64,000 bases of DNA from the NCBI RefSeq assembly GCF_004197395.1, contig NZ_SELS01000054.1, positions 1 to 64,000 on the forward strand. The letters are read 5' to 3'. The translations under genes were made by a program, and so were the position numbers. The DNA is from Paraburkholderia sp. UYCP14C. Lineage in GTDB: Bacteria > Pseudomonadota > Gammaproteobacteria > Burkholderiales > Burkholderiaceae. Of the stretch, positions 53,912-62,857 are shown in pieces. Position 1 is the first letter of the stretch, and each line of letters opens with the position of its first letter. The notes beneath the pieces are model-generated. The model worked only from the letters and a program-made list of their open reading frames with translations. It had not been told where the DNA came from and made no database searches.

Positions 53912-54927
53912 TGCGACGCGCCCGATGCCGCGTTGGCCGTTGCCGTGGCCGACCCGGCGGTTCCGCCCGCCACCGACGAACCCGGCGCCACCGGCGCCGC
54001 CGAAGCGGGGACCGTGCCGGATGCGCCGCCGGTGCCCGACACGGCTCGCGTCCTGACCGGCGACAGGTCACGTACCGACACCGTCGCGGTCCGGCCCGCG
54101 ATCAGGCGGAAATCGGCGGGCACTTCATCGAGCGCGACCCGCACCGGAATGCGCTGCGCGAGCCGCACCCAGCTGAACGCCGGGTTTACGTTCGGCAGCA
54201 GATTGGCGCTTTGCGTGCGGTCGCGGTCTTCGATACCGGCGACGATGCTCTGCACGTGCCCGCGCAGCGGCTTCGGCTCGCCCATCACGATGATGTCGAC
54301 CGGCTGGCCGATGTCGATGCCGCGCAGCTTGGTTTCCTCGAAGTAGCCGTCGACGCGGAACGAATGCATGTCGACCACCGCGACCACAGCGCGGCCGGCC
54401 GCGACGAATTCGCCGGCGCGCGGCGCGCGGTCGTTCAGATAGCCGTCGACCGGGCTTTTGATCGTCGAGCGTTCGAGATTCAGCTTCGCGGTGTCGATCG
54501 CGACGTTCGCGTCGGCGAGCGCGGCTTCGCCCGTGTCGACGCGCGAGCGGCTCTCTTCGAGCACTTCGGCGGCGACGAGGTTGCCGAGCTGACGGTTGCG
54601 CGCATATTCGCGGCGCGACTGATCGAGCGTCGCGCGGCGCTGCTGCGCGGTGGCCTCGGCCTGGCGCAACGCCAACGTGTAGCGCGCCTGGTCGATCCGG
54701 AACAGCACCTGGCCTTGCTTGACCTGCTGGTTGTCCATGACCTCGACCGATGAAATCAGTCCCGACACGTCGGGCGCGACCTGGATCACGTCGGCGCGTA
54801 CGTGCCCGTCGCGGGTCCACGGCGCGAACATGTAGTAGTCGACGAGCTTCCACAGCACGAAGGCTGCAACCACCACGACGATCAGGGTCAGCAGGATCTG
54901 ACCGACGGAGAACCAGGTTTTTTTCAC
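53908..54927 (-). CDS. aaeA: HlyD-type periplasmic adaptor (AaeA-like)
   Basis: Protein of 339 residues with one N-terminal transmembrane anchor (ILLTLIVVVVAAFVLWKLV), a lipoyl-like domain (GHVRADVIQVAPDVSGLISS, then VEV), a helical hairpin and a beta-barrel domain. It links the inner membrane transporter to the outer membrane tunnel. The last 45 residues are a Gly/Ala/Ser/Thr-rich low-complexity tail. In E. coli the homologue AaeA with AaeB exports 4-hydroxybenzoate-type aromatic acids. Overlaps both neighbours. Confidence 0.9.
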   Translation of the reverse strand: MKKTWFSVGQILLTLIVVVVAAFVLWKLVDYYMFAPWTRDGHVRADVIQVAPDVSGLISSVEVMDNQQVKQGQVLFRIDQARYTLALRQAEATAQQRRATLDQSRREYARNRQLGNLVAAEVLEESRSRVDTGEAALADANVAIDTAKLNLERSTIKSPVDGYLNDRAPRAGEFVAAGRAVVAVVDMHSFRVDGYFEETKLRGIDIGQPVDIIVMGEPKPLRGHVQSIVAGIEDRDRTQSANLLPNVNPAFSWVRLAQRIPVRVALDEVPADFRLIAGRTATVSVRDLSPVRTRAVSGTGGASGTVPASAAPVAPGSSVAGGTAGSATATANAASGASQ

Positions 54928-55133
54928 GTTATTAGTCTGTGCGAAACGACGACGACAAGGCCCAGCACCAGCACATAGATGCCGAGATCGAAGATGGAGC
55001 GATGCCAGACGAAGCGGTAGAAGCCGGTGTAGGCGAGCACGGTGCGAATGCCGAGATTGATCAGATACGCGATAAACATCAGCACCAGCACGGATGGTAC
55101 GAACACGCCGAAGATATCGATTTCACCGATCAT
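54924..55133 (-). CDS. DUF1656 small membrane protein (AaeX-like)
   Basis: Protein of 69 residues with two hydrophobic segments (FVPSVLVLMFIAYLINLGI and IYVLVLGLVVVVSHRL). DUF1656 proteins are found next to AaeA/AaeB efflux genes and are named AaeX in E. coli; their exact role is unknown. It overlaps the AaeA-like start by four bases and follows the FUSC gene by 57 bases. Confidence 0.92.
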   Translation of the reverse strand: MIGEIDIFGVFVPSVLVLMFIAYLINLGIRTVLAYTGFYRFVWHRSIFDLGIYVLVLGLVVVVSHRLIT

Positions 55134-55190
55134 CGCGGGAGCTGGAAAAGAGGGGAGCGGGGTGCGGAAACTGGCGCACGAACGGGGACA

Positions 55191-57293
55191 TCACGCGGCG
55201 GCCTCCGGTTCGGTCGGCGTTGGTTTCGTGAGGGTCGCCGGAAACAGAGAAAGACGCAAGCCGACCAGCGCGTGCAGCGCATCGCGCAACTGGCGCGCCG
55301 ATGTCTGCGAGGTCTCGGTCGGCGCCGCGGCGTTTGCGAGCCCTTGCGCGGTGACGCGCGAGACGGCCACGTCGATCAATGACATCAGACTGTCCGGCAC
55401 CGGCAAGCGATGGCGTCGATCGACGCAGTTTTCGTAGTATGCACGCACTCCATCGAGAACATGGTCGATCGCGCCGGCCGCTTCGCCGCCGAGCTTGCGT
55501 GTGAGGCGGCGCAGATCGAGCGCGTTGAACGCGATGCGCAGATCGCGGAAGCTTTCGATCGACGGATGACGGTGATCGTCGGTGGCCGCAAGGCGCGGGA
55601 TCAGTTGCATCAGCCGGTCGAGCATGCGCGCCGCGAGATTGCGCGGATCTTCGATCGGCCGCGTGGACGCGGTCAGCGCGACGTCGGCCCAGCTCGAGCG
55701 CAGCAGGCGCGCCGCGGCGAGCTCGGCGCCGAACGGGCGCGTCACGCGGGTCCACAGGTACGCGTACAGCAGGCCTGAAAGGCCCGCGAGATTGGCGTTC
55801 ATGAACGTCAGGAAGTTCGCGTCGTACGCGTCCTGAATGCTGATGAAGGTGGCGGTGTTCACCGCGACCAGCACCGTCACCATGTTGAACTGCGGGCGCG
55901 GAATCAGCGTGCCGACCAGAATGAACGGCCCCGAGAACAGGATCACCAGCATCGGGAAGTCGTGCACCTGCGGCAGCACGACGAACAGATAGAGGCCAGC
56001 GGCCCCGACGGCGACGCCGGTCGCGATGAAAAAGCGGAACACGAACGGCGCGGGCTCGTCGAGCGCGGCGAAGAAACAGCAGGCGACCGCCGCGAGCGTG
56101 ACCGCACTCGCGCCGTCGTTCCAGCCCGAGGTGATCCACAGCACGCATGCGAGCACGACGGCCGCGGCCGCCGACACGCTTGCGAACACCATCATGCCGA
56201 AATCGTAGAAGCGCTCGGTGCCGCCGAGCCGCCAGTGACGGAAGTGCGGCCGCCACGAACCCTCTTCGCGCGTGATGATGATGCGCAGCGAGCGGCAGTC
56301 CTGCCACACGTCGATCACTTGCCCGAGGCGCCACAGCGCATTCGACAGCAGCGCGCCGTCCCAATGCTGAAGCGCGGCGGCGGGCGGGCGCATCGCGGCG
56401 ATGCGCTCGCGCAGCGCATTGGCGGTTTCGTCCGCGTGGTAGCCCTCGCGCGGCGCGGGCAGCGGCTGATTGAACCACTTGATGACGTCGTCGATCAGCG
56501 TCTGAAGTCCTTCGGGCCAGTGCTGCGGGCCGTTGTTGTAGAGCGCGATCAGCGGATCGGCGAGCGACGACATGATCGGCAGCAGCAACTGCATGCGCCC
56601 GCGCAGTTCATGCGCGCGGGCGAGCACGTCGGGCCGCGTGTGATCGTAGGCGAGTTGGCTCAGCAGCAGTTCGAGACCGTTGATCGTGCTCGCGAGCCGT
56701 TGCCGTGCGCCCGAGATCGCCGAGCTCGCGATGCGGCCTGACAGCGTTTCAGTCGCGTAGAACGCGGCGTCGCGAAACCATGCGTCGGTGCGCTCGATGA
56801 TCGTCGGCGCGAGCCGGCTCGGAAACACCGCGCTGCCGACGATGCTCGCGCAGACGATGCCGACAAGGATCTCCTCGGTCCGGCTCACCGCGAGATCGAA
56901 GACGCCGGTCGGATTCGTCACCGACGGCAGCGCGATGATCGGCATCGTATAGGCGGCCAGCATGAACACGTAGCTGCGCGCGGTGCGGTCCGACACCGCG
57001 AGAAAGAGCATCGTGCCGGTCCACGTCGCGACGATCACGCTGAACAGGTAAGGCGATTCGACGAACGGCGGCACCAGCAGCACCGCGCCCGACGCACCGA
57101 GCACGGTGCCCAGCGCACGATAGAGCGCCTTCGAGCGGGTCGCGCCGACGAACGGGTTCGACACGATGTACACGGTGGCCATCGCCCAATAAGGCCGTGG
57201 CAGTGAGAACACGAGGCCGATGTAGAGCGCGAGCATGGCCGCGGCAAAAGTCTTGACCGAAAACAGCCAGTCGCGGAGAGTGGGATAGACCAT
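55191..57293 (-). CDS. aaeB: FUSC family inner membrane efflux transporter (AaeB-like)
   Basis: Protein of 700 residues with two clusters of membrane helices (about residues 10-155 and 365-500) separated by cytoplasmic segments, the FUSC/AaeB layout. The start has MVYPTLRDWLFSVKTFAAAM. AaeB-type pumps expel hydroxylated aromatic carboxylic acids with AaeA; here the presence of catabolic aromatic genes nearby makes that plausible but unproven. It starts 6 bases after the MarR stop. Confidence 0.9.
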   Translation of the reverse strand: MVYPTLRDWLFSVKTFAAAMLALYIGLVFSLPRPYWAMATVYIVSNPFVGATRSKALYRALGTVLGASGAVLLVPPFVESPYLFSVIVATWTGTMLFLAVSDRTARSYVFMLAAYTMPIIALPSVTNPTGVFDLAVSRTEEILVGIVCASIVGSAVFPSRLAPTIIERTDAWFRDAAFYATETLSGRIASSAISGARQRLASTINGLELLLSQLAYDHTRPDVLARAHELRGRMQLLLPIMSSLADPLIALYNNGPQHWPEGLQTLIDDVIKWFNQPLPAPREGYHADETANALRERIAAMRPPAAALQHWDGALLSNALWRLGQVIDVWQDCRSLRIIITREEGSWRPHFRHWRLGGTERFYDFGMMVFASVSAAAAVVLACVLWITSGWNDGASAVTLAAVACCFFAALDEPAPFVFRFFIATGVAVGAAGLYLFVVLPQVHDFPMLVILFSGPFILVGTLIPRPQFNMVTVLVAVNTATFISIQDAYDANFLTFMNANLAGLSGLLYAYLWTRVTRPFGAELAAARLLRSSWADVALTASTRPIEDPRNLAARMLDRLMQLIPRLAATDDHRHPSIESFRDLRIAFNALDLRRLTRKLGGEAAGAIDHVLDGVRAYYENCVDRRHRLPVPDSLMSLIDVAVSRVTAQGLANAAAPTETSQTSARQLRDALHALVGLRLSLFPATLTKPTPTEPEAAA

Positions 57294-57299
57294 AAACCG

Positions 57300-58004
57300 T
57301 TACGCGGAATCGGCGTTGTGCGGCGCGGTGGTTCGCGCGCGGCGCTTGGTGGACTTGCGCGCCTTGACGGTGCCGCGAGATTGGCCGGACGTTTTGGCGG
57401 CGCTTTTGCCGCTCGTCCGTTTGACCTGGTTGGCAGGTGCCTCGGGTTTGGCGGTCCCGCGCTTCGCCGACGAGGTGCGCTTCGTCGGCTCGTGCCCGGC
57501 CGGCTGCGGGCGTACCGGCTGCGCGCGTTCGCCGTGCGTGTCGCGTTCGCCGCTGGCGGCCTCGGCGCGTTCCGCGGGATCAGTCGTGAATGCGTCGAGC
57601 ACGCGCAGCGCGGCTTCGAGATCGTCGCGCGATACACCTTTGAGCGCCTGCGCGCGCAGCGTGACCAGTTCCTCTTCCATCTTCGCGGTGACGGCGCGGC
57701 CTTCGTCGGTCAGTACGACGGTCTTCGCGCGGCGGTCTTCGGGGTCTTCGTCGCGGCGCATCAGTCCGGCCGCGCACAACTGGTCGAGCAGCCGCACGAG
57801 CGATGGCCCCTCGATGCCGATGTGATCGGCGAGCTTGACCTGACGCACCGCGGAGCCGAGCCGGCTCGCGGTCAGAAGCGGCGTCGCGCACGCTTCGGAG
57901 ACGTTGAAGGCCGCGAGCACACCATGGCTCGTGCGCCGCCACTTTCTGGCGGCGACGACCAGCGTGCTGCTGACGGTGCGGCGCAGGGCATCGAGATTCG
58001 ACAT
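57300..58004 (-). CDS. MarR family regulator with a basic C-terminal tail
   Basis: Protein of 234 residues. Residues 1-150 are a MarR winged-helix domain (KLADHIGIEGPSLVRLLDQL; AAGLMRRDEDPEDRRAKTVV, then LTDEG). Residues about 151-234 are a Lys/Arg/Ser/Thr/Pro-rich, probably disordered tail resembling histone H1-type tails, which could add non-specific DNA binding. It leads the five-gene efflux operon and probably represses it, with aromatic acids as likely inducers. A palindromic candidate operator lies just upstream (58018-58055). Confidence 0.88.
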   Translation of the reverse strand: MSNLDALRRTVSSTLVVAARKWRRTSHGVLAAFNVSEACATPLLTASRLGSAVRQVKLADHIGIEGPSLVRLLDQLCAAGLMRRDEDPEDRRAKTVVLTDEGRAVTAKMEEELVTLRAQALKGVSRDDLEAALRVLDAFTTDPAERAEAASGERDTHGERAQPVRPQPAGHEPTKRTSSAKRGTAKPEAPANQVKRTSGKSAAKTSGQSRGTVKARKSTKRRARTTAPHNADSA

Positions 58005-58017
58005 GGCCGGTATTGTA

Positions 58018-58055
58018 TTTCCAAAATATTCGTTAGCAAACTATTGAATTGGAAA
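58018..58055. promoter_or_regulatory. Candidate operator/promoter of the MarR-efflux operon
   Basis: An AT-rich segment with the inverted arms tttccaa (58018-58024) and ttggaaa (58049-58055) around the core gttagcaaac. It lies 14-51 bases upstream of the marR start codon, the usual place for MarR autorepression. Confidence 0.5.
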
Positions 58056-58127
58056 TCGTGGCCGAACCGGAGGAGTCTGCGGCGCGAATGCGACAGCGGC
58101 GTTAAATGGGTGGCGAGGAGGCTTGAG

Positions 58128-59786
58128 TCACGCGACTAGCCCGATCCGCACCGTGCGCGCCAGATCGTCGAGCTGAAACGGCTTGCGCAGGAACGTGCAA
58201 TGCTTGACTGCGAGATCGGAAATGTTGACGTCCGCATAACCGGTCGCAAGGATCACCGGTAGATCGGCACGAAGCTTGCGGGCCGCGGCGATCACGTCGA
58301 TGCCGTTCATGCCCGGCATCGCGAAGTCGACCATCAGTAGATCGGGATGATCGTCGATCAGGCGGTCGAGGCCGGCCTGGCCGTCAGGCGCCTCCGTCAC
58401 CGTGTAGCCGAGCATGCGCAACGATTCAACCAGCATTGCGCGCACTTCGCTGTCGTCCTCGACCACGAGCACGCGCTTGTCGCCGACCGCGAACGCTTCC
58501 GCGTCGGACTCCGCTTTGCCGTGCGCGGCCACGCGCTCGCGCATCGGTAGCCAGATCTGCACGGTGGTGCCCGCGCCTGCTTCGCTGAAGATGCGCGCGG
58601 CGCCGCCCGCCTGCCTCGCGATGCCATACACCTGGCTCAGGCCGAGCCCCGTGCCCTTGCCGACCGGCTTGGTCGTGAAGAACGGATCGAATACCCGCGA
58701 CACGATGTCGGGCGGAATGCCCTCGCCCGTGTCGGCCACTTCGATCACGACATAGCGGCCGTCTTTCAGCGTCTGGTCGGGCGCGTCGCGCTGGGTCACG
58801 TGAATGTCGAGGCGGCCGCCGGCCGGCATCGCGTCGCGCGCGTTGATCGCGAGGTTGAGCACCGCTAGCTCGAGCTGATTCGCGTCGGCTTGAGTCCACA
58901 TTTCGTTGCGCTCGAAGTCGTTGTCGTAGCGGATGCCCGAGCCGAGCGACACCGCGATGATGTCGCGCATGCCTTGCAGCAGCGCGACCACATCGATCAC
59001 TTTCAGATCCGGATTGCTGTTGCGCGAGAAGGTCAGCAGCTGGCCGGTCAGTTTCGCGCCGCGCTCGGTCGCGCGTTTGACGGTGGCCGCCATGCCGCGC
59101 AGGCGCTCGTCGCCGCTCACGCGCGCGATCAGCTCCGCGTTGACCATGATCACGTTCAGCAGATTGTTGAAGTCGTGCGCGATGCCGCCGGTCAACTGGC
59201 CGAGCGCTTCCATCTTCTGCGATTGCACGAGCACGGCCTGCACCTTCGCGCGTTCGTGGATCTCGGCCATCAGCCGGTCGTTGGCTGATGCGAGTTCGTG
59301 CGTGCGCTCGGCGATGCGGCTTTCCAGCGAATCGTTCAGCTGCTCCAGCGCGTCCTGTGCCTCGATGCGCTCGGCAAGCAGCCGTCGCGATTCATACTGA
59401 CGCCCGCGGGCCCGCAACGACGACGCGACCGCGCGCCGCAGCGTTTCCGAATTGAGCGGACGTTCGAGCACCACTACGTTGCCCAGGCGTTCGAGCACTT
59501 CGAGCCCGCGCGTGGAGCGATGGCCGATGCTGCGCGCGGCGAGCAGGATGATCGGGAAGTCGGACCATGCGGGCTGCCGTGCGAGCCACGCAAAGAGGCC
59601 TGCGCTATGGCCGTTCGCGAGCGCTTCCTCGGTGAGCAGCGCGGTGCCGGCGCCGACGTCGAGCTCGGTGGTGAGCGCGTCGGCGTCGTCGCAGGTCACG
59701 CAGGCGCGTGCATCGTTGTGCAGCACGGCGGCGATCACTTCGGCGTCACGGCCGAACGGCGCGAGGATAAGGACACGCTGCTCCAT
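58128..59786 (-). CDS. Hybrid sensor histidine kinase with N-terminal receiver-like domain
   Basis: Protein of 552 residues: a receiver-like N-terminal domain (1-125) without an obvious phospho-accepting Asp, a coiled coil (about 130-185), an HisKA domain with phospho-His204 in GGIAHDFNNLLN, an HATPase domain (NLAINARDAMPAGG; GEGIPPDIVSRVFDPFFTTK; GKGTGLGLS), and a C-terminal receiver with Asp487 in LLMVDFAMPG. It has no transmembrane segment, so it senses inside the cell. Its start is 3 bases after the KaiC-like gene stop; the two are almost certainly co-translated and functionally linked. Confidence 0.9.
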   Translation of the reverse strand: MEQRVLILAPFGRDAEVIAAVLHNDARACVTCDDADALTTELDVGAGTALLTEEALANGHSAGLFAWLARQPAWSDFPIILLAARSIGHRSTRGLEVLERLGNVVVLERPLNSETLRRAVASSLRARGRQYESRRLLAERIEAQDALEQLNDSLESRIAERTHELASANDRLMAEIHERAKVQAVLVQSQKMEALGQLTGGIAHDFNNLLNVIMVNAELIARVSGDERLRGMAATVKRATERGAKLTGQLLTFSRNSNPDLKVIDVVALLQGMRDIIAVSLGSGIRYDNDFERNEMWTQADANQLELAVLNLAINARDAMPAGGRLDIHVTQRDAPDQTLKDGRYVVIEVADTGEGIPPDIVSRVFDPFFTTKPVGKGTGLGLSQVYGIARQAGGAARIFSEAGAGTTVQIWLPMRERVAAHGKAESDAEAFAVGDKRVLVVEDDSEVRAMLVESLRMLGYTVTEAPDGQAGLDRLIDDHPDLLMVDFAMPGMNGIDVIAAARKLRADLPVILATGYADVNISDLAVKHCTFLRKPFQLDDLARTVRIGLVA

Positions 59787-59789
59787 CGC

Positions 59790-61307
59790 TTACTGTCCCG
59801 ACGTATCGATCAGACTGTTGGTCGAGCCGAGCATCGCAGTTCCGCCGCGATACGAGGGCAGGCCCGACAGCACGCCCTCGAAGTCGCGCAGCGCTTCGCC
59901 GACCTCGACGCCTTCGGTGCCGAGGCGGAACTGGCGAATCGTGCGCTCATGATCGTTCGCGCGGCTCTTGACGGCGGTCACCGCGGTCAGCACTTCGCCG
60001 TGGTGCTCGAAGTAGCGGAACAGCACGACCACGTCGCTCAGATAACTGATGTCGACCTCGGTCTGCACTTCGCCGATGATGCCGTGCTGCCCGAGCACGA
60101 GCATCGTGATCACGCCCTGCTGATTCAGATAGCCGAGCAGTTCGTGCATGTGCAGCAGCAGGTAGCGCTCGCCGGGCATCGCCTGCAGATAGGCGTTCAG
60201 GCTGTCGATCGCGACATAGCGCACCTGCTCGTTTTCGACCGCGTTGCGCACGTCGCTCGACAATTCGCCGGGCGAGATTTCCGCGGGATCGATCTGGCGC
60301 AGGGTCAGCAGACCGCTGTCGACATGACGCGCGAGATCCATGCCGAGCGTCGCGCAGCGCGTGATCAGCGTGCTGAGCGTTTCATCGAACACGTAGTACG
60401 CGCAACGCTCGCCGCGATCGAGCGCGGCAAGCAGGCACGACACGACGGTGGTGGTTTTGCCGACCCCCGAGGGGCCGATGATCAGCGAATTGGTGCCGGG
60501 GACGAGGCCTCCGCCGAGCAGCGCGTCGAGGCCGGGCGTGCCGGTGCTCAACGGGCTCGTGCCGAATTCGCTGTGATGCTCGGCGGCGACGAGGCGCGGA
60601 TAGACCCGCAGACCGCCGGTGTTCAGCGTGAAGTCGTGATAGCCCTCGCGGAACCTGATGCCGCGCATCTTCGCGATGCGCAGACGGCGACGGTTGCCGC
60701 CGTAATCGTGGGCAATGTTGTCGAGGCTGATCACGCCGTGCACGATGCTGTGAAGCTGAATGCCGGAGGCGCTGGCCGAGGTGTCATCGAGCAGCAGCAC
60801 CGTGCATTCGCGCGTCGCGAAGTGATGCTTGAGCGCGAGAATCTGCCGACGGTAGCGCAATGGATTTTCCGCCAGCAGACGCAGTTCGGACAGGCTGTCG
60901 AGCACGACGCGCGCGGGCTTCAGTGCGTCGACGTGCTCGATCACGTTGCGCACGCTTTCGCCGAGTTCGACTTCGGCCGGGTGCAGCACGGTCTGCTCGT
61001 ATTGCGGTTCGAGCCCTTCTTCGGGCAACTGTTCGAGTATCGTGAAACGGCTCAGATCCCAGCCGTGGCTCGCGCCGATCGCGAGCAGTTCGGCACGGGT
61101 TTCGGACAGCGTGACGTAAAGGCCGGTCTGCCCTTCGTCGAGGCCCTTGAGTAAGAATTGCAACGCCAGCGTGGTTTTACCCGTGCCTGGCTCCCCCTCC
61201 ACGAGGTACATGCGGTTCGGCGTGAGACCCCCGCCGAGGATGTCGTCGATTCCTTGGATGCCCGACGATAGGCGGGCGGGGGTAGGGGCGGCGGTAGTGG
61301 TCGACAT
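59790..61307 (-). CDS. KaiC-like ATPase with two RecA-type domains
   Basis: Protein of 505 residues with two KaiC domains. Walker A motifs are GEPGTGKTT (38-46) and GPSGVGKTT (278-286); catalytic Glu candidates are Glu69 and Glu309. The segment DISYLSDVVVLFRYFE (419-434) corresponds to the KaiC phosphorylation loop (ISTITD in cyanobacteria), with Ser421 kept and the next residue Tyr422 instead of Thr. No kaiA or kaiB is in the window. Non-cyanobacterial KaiC-like proteins have been tied to stress responses. The kinase gene follows immediately. Confidence 0.92.
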   Translation of the reverse strand: MSTTTAAPTPARLSSGIQGIDDILGGGLTPNRMYLVEGEPGTGKTTLALQFLLKGLDEGQTGLYVTLSETRAELLAIGASHGWDLSRFTILEQLPEEGLEPQYEQTVLHPAEVELGESVRNVIEHVDALKPARVVLDSLSELRLLAENPLRYRRQILALKHHFATRECTVLLLDDTSASASGIQLHSIVHGVISLDNIAHDYGGNRRRLRIAKMRGIRFREGYHDFTLNTGGLRVYPRLVAAEHHSEFGTSPLSTGTPGLDALLGGGLVPGTNSLIIGPSGVGKTTTVVSCLLAALDRGERCAYYVFDETLSTLITRCATLGMDLARHVDSGLLTLRQIDPAEISPGELSSDVRNAVENEQVRYVAIDSLNAYLQAMPGERYLLLHMHELLGYLNQQGVITMLVLGQHGIIGEVQTEVDISYLSDVVVLFRYFEHHGEVLTAVTAVKSRANDHERTIRQFRLGTEGVEVGEALRDFEGVLSGLPSYRGGTAMLGSTNSLIDTSGQ

Positions 61308-61502
61308 GATGTTTGAAATGACGTCGGCAGTGGCTTTGAGCGGAAGGGGCGCGATATCGCGGCCGATATGGCGCGACGCAATTTATATGCCGACCTGTGT
61401 CGTTTGAGAGCTCGGTGCTTGCGCGCATGGGCATGAAGCGTGCTGTTGAAGGTGGCTCGCTGAGAGCTTTTTCAGCAGAACTCCGGAAGCTTCACGCACA
61501 AC

Positions 61503-61943
61503 ATGAAAACCTATCGACTCTCCGCTATCGCGCTCACCGCGGCGGCGCTCGTCGTGCTGCTGCCGGTCGGCGCATCCGCCGACGACAGCCCCCGACCTTG
61601 CGGTGCGCTCAAACGGATCGTGGCCGCGGCGCCGGACGGCTTCGCCTCGCTAACGGCCGACGACGGCAAAGGCGTCGCGCAACCCTATGGCGACGACGCG
61701 CAATGTTCGGCCGCGCATCGTAGTTTCCAGTGCACGTGGACGCCGCATCAGACGGCGGGCTCCAACGCGGATGCATTGGAAGCGGTCGCGGCCGACGTCG
61801 CGTCGTGCCTGCCCGATGCAACGCACGATCAGAATTCGCCGGCACGTCAGCACTTCTATCTGGGCGCGAAGGATCGACGCACGGAAATCACCGTGACGCC
61901 CGAGGGGGCCAACCGGTTGCGGCTCGTGGTGTCGGGCAGGTAA
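61503..61943 (+). CDS. Small secreted protein of unknown function
   Basis: Protein of 146 residues with a Sec signal peptide (MKTYRLSAIALTAAALVVLL, ending VGASA). The mature part has four Cys residues, suggesting two periplasmic disulfide bonds, and no recognised family. The C-terminal TEITVTPEGANRLRLVVSG looks like beta structure. It stands between the KaiC gene (divergent) and the histidine phosphatase (convergent, 13 bases apart). Confidence 0.7.
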   Translation: MKTYRLSAIALTAAALVVLLPVGASADDSPRPCGALKRIVAAAPDGFASLTADDGKGVAQPYGDDAQCSAAHRSFQCTWTPHQTAGSNADALEAVAADVASCLPDATHDQNSPARQHFYLGAKDRRTEITVTPEGANRLRLVVSGR

Positions 61944-61956
61944 GCGGCGGTGCCGT

Positions 61957-62577
61957 TCAGGCGGTGGCGGACGGCCACCATGACCAGCCGCGTCGCGAGT
62001 AGCGTAATTCGACGACCGACAGCGGCGCGATCTCGATGCGACAGAACACGCTGGGCGATGCGCCGAGGCCATGCACGATGGCCGCTCGCAGGACTGCTGC
62101 GTGGGTGATCGCGACGATGCTTCGACAGCGCGGAAAGGCTGCGGAGCTTGCTTCGTTGACTGCGTTGCATGAACGCACGTCCGCCTGTTGCGCGTCGAGC
62201 CACTCTCCAACCCGCCTCACGAGTTGCGCGAACGATTCCCCGCCGGGCGGCGCGGCGTCGGGCTCGCGCGTCCAGAGGGCGAGTTCGCGGGGCGTTGCGT
62301 CGGCGATGTCCGCGAGACGCTGGCCGCGCCATTTGCCATAGTCGCTATCCGCCAATGCATCGGCAGGCGTTGCGCTCAGGCCGAGCGCGGCGGCCGTTTC
62401 GCGCGCGCAGGCGGCGGGGCTGGTGAACACGGCGGCGTCGGCGGGAAGCGCGAGATGTGCGCGCGCCGCTTCGGCTTCAGAGCGGCCTCGCGGGTCGAGC
62501 GGATCGTCGGCTGGGAAGCGGCCCGCGCGCTGCGCGGCCGTTGCCGCATGGCTCACCAGTAATAGTCGCGTATCCAT
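61957..62577 (-). CDS. Histidine-phosphatase-fold protein with altered active site
   Basis: Protein of 206 residues in the phosphoglycerate-mutase/alpha-ribazole-phosphatase superfamily. The usual RHG signature is Ser-His-Ala (VSHAAT, residues 8-13); the conserved Arg of the SPxxRAxxTA segment is Cys57 (TSPAACARETA); and the WEG motif is WRG. The late His (THAAV, His159) is kept. With several phosphate-binding residues gone it may be a weak or non-catalytic homologue. An in-frame extension to 62775 crosses the riboswitch and was rejected. Its position beside a B12-controlled cobalt transporter suggests a CobC-related origin. Confidence 0.8.
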   Translation of the reverse strand: MDTRLLLVSHAATAAQRAGRFPADDPLDPRGRSEAEAARAHLALPADAAVFTSPAACARETAAALGLSATPADALADSDYGKWRGQRLADIADATPRELALWTREPDAAPPGGESFAQLVRRVGEWLDAQQADVRSCNAVNEASSAAFPRCRSIVAITHAAVLRAAIVHGLGASPSVFCRIEIAPLSVVELRYSRRGWSWWPSATA

Positions 62578-62710
62578 TCTTTGCCTGGGCGTCCCATTCG
62601 CATTTGCCTGCGTGGCTTGATCGGCTCGCAGCGAGCGTTGCGCGCGCCATGTTGCGAGGCAGCCATCGCCGTCACGGAAGCCGCAGTTTAGCGCGTAGAA
62701 TAACGGCACT

Positions 62711-62804
62711 GCGAAGCACAGAAGCCGGTGAGAGCCCGGCGCGGTCGCGCCACTGTAATCGGCCTTGCAATCCACAAGAGCCGAAAGCCAGACCTGAGCT
62801 TCGC
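62711..62804 (+). promoter_or_regulatory. Cobalamin (B12) riboswitch
   Basis: The conserved B12 aptamer core is clear: gaaGCCGGTGAGAGCCCGGC, the B12 box GCCACTG at 62749-62755, and the downstream AAAGCCAGACC. The closing P1 helix is perfect, gcgaagc (62711-62717) with gcttcgc (62798-62804). Between it and cbtB are a gggg/cccc hairpin and the Shine-Dalgarno sequence AGGAG, so ligand binding probably blocks translation of the cobalt transporter when B12 is plentiful. Confidence 0.93.
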
Positions 62805-62857
62805 ATCATTCCTCTGCAATCGACTTTCGGGGCGCGTTACCCCAGGAGATGTCCATC

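Noticed and set aside
59298-61154. 618-residue plus-strand ORF opposite the KaiC-like gene
   Set aside because: Composition and lack of motifs mark it as the complement of the two real genes.
62578-62775. N-terminal extension of the histidine phosphatase
   Set aside because: It would run through the B12 riboswitch; the fold begins at 62577 (DTRLLLVSH) with a start codon there.
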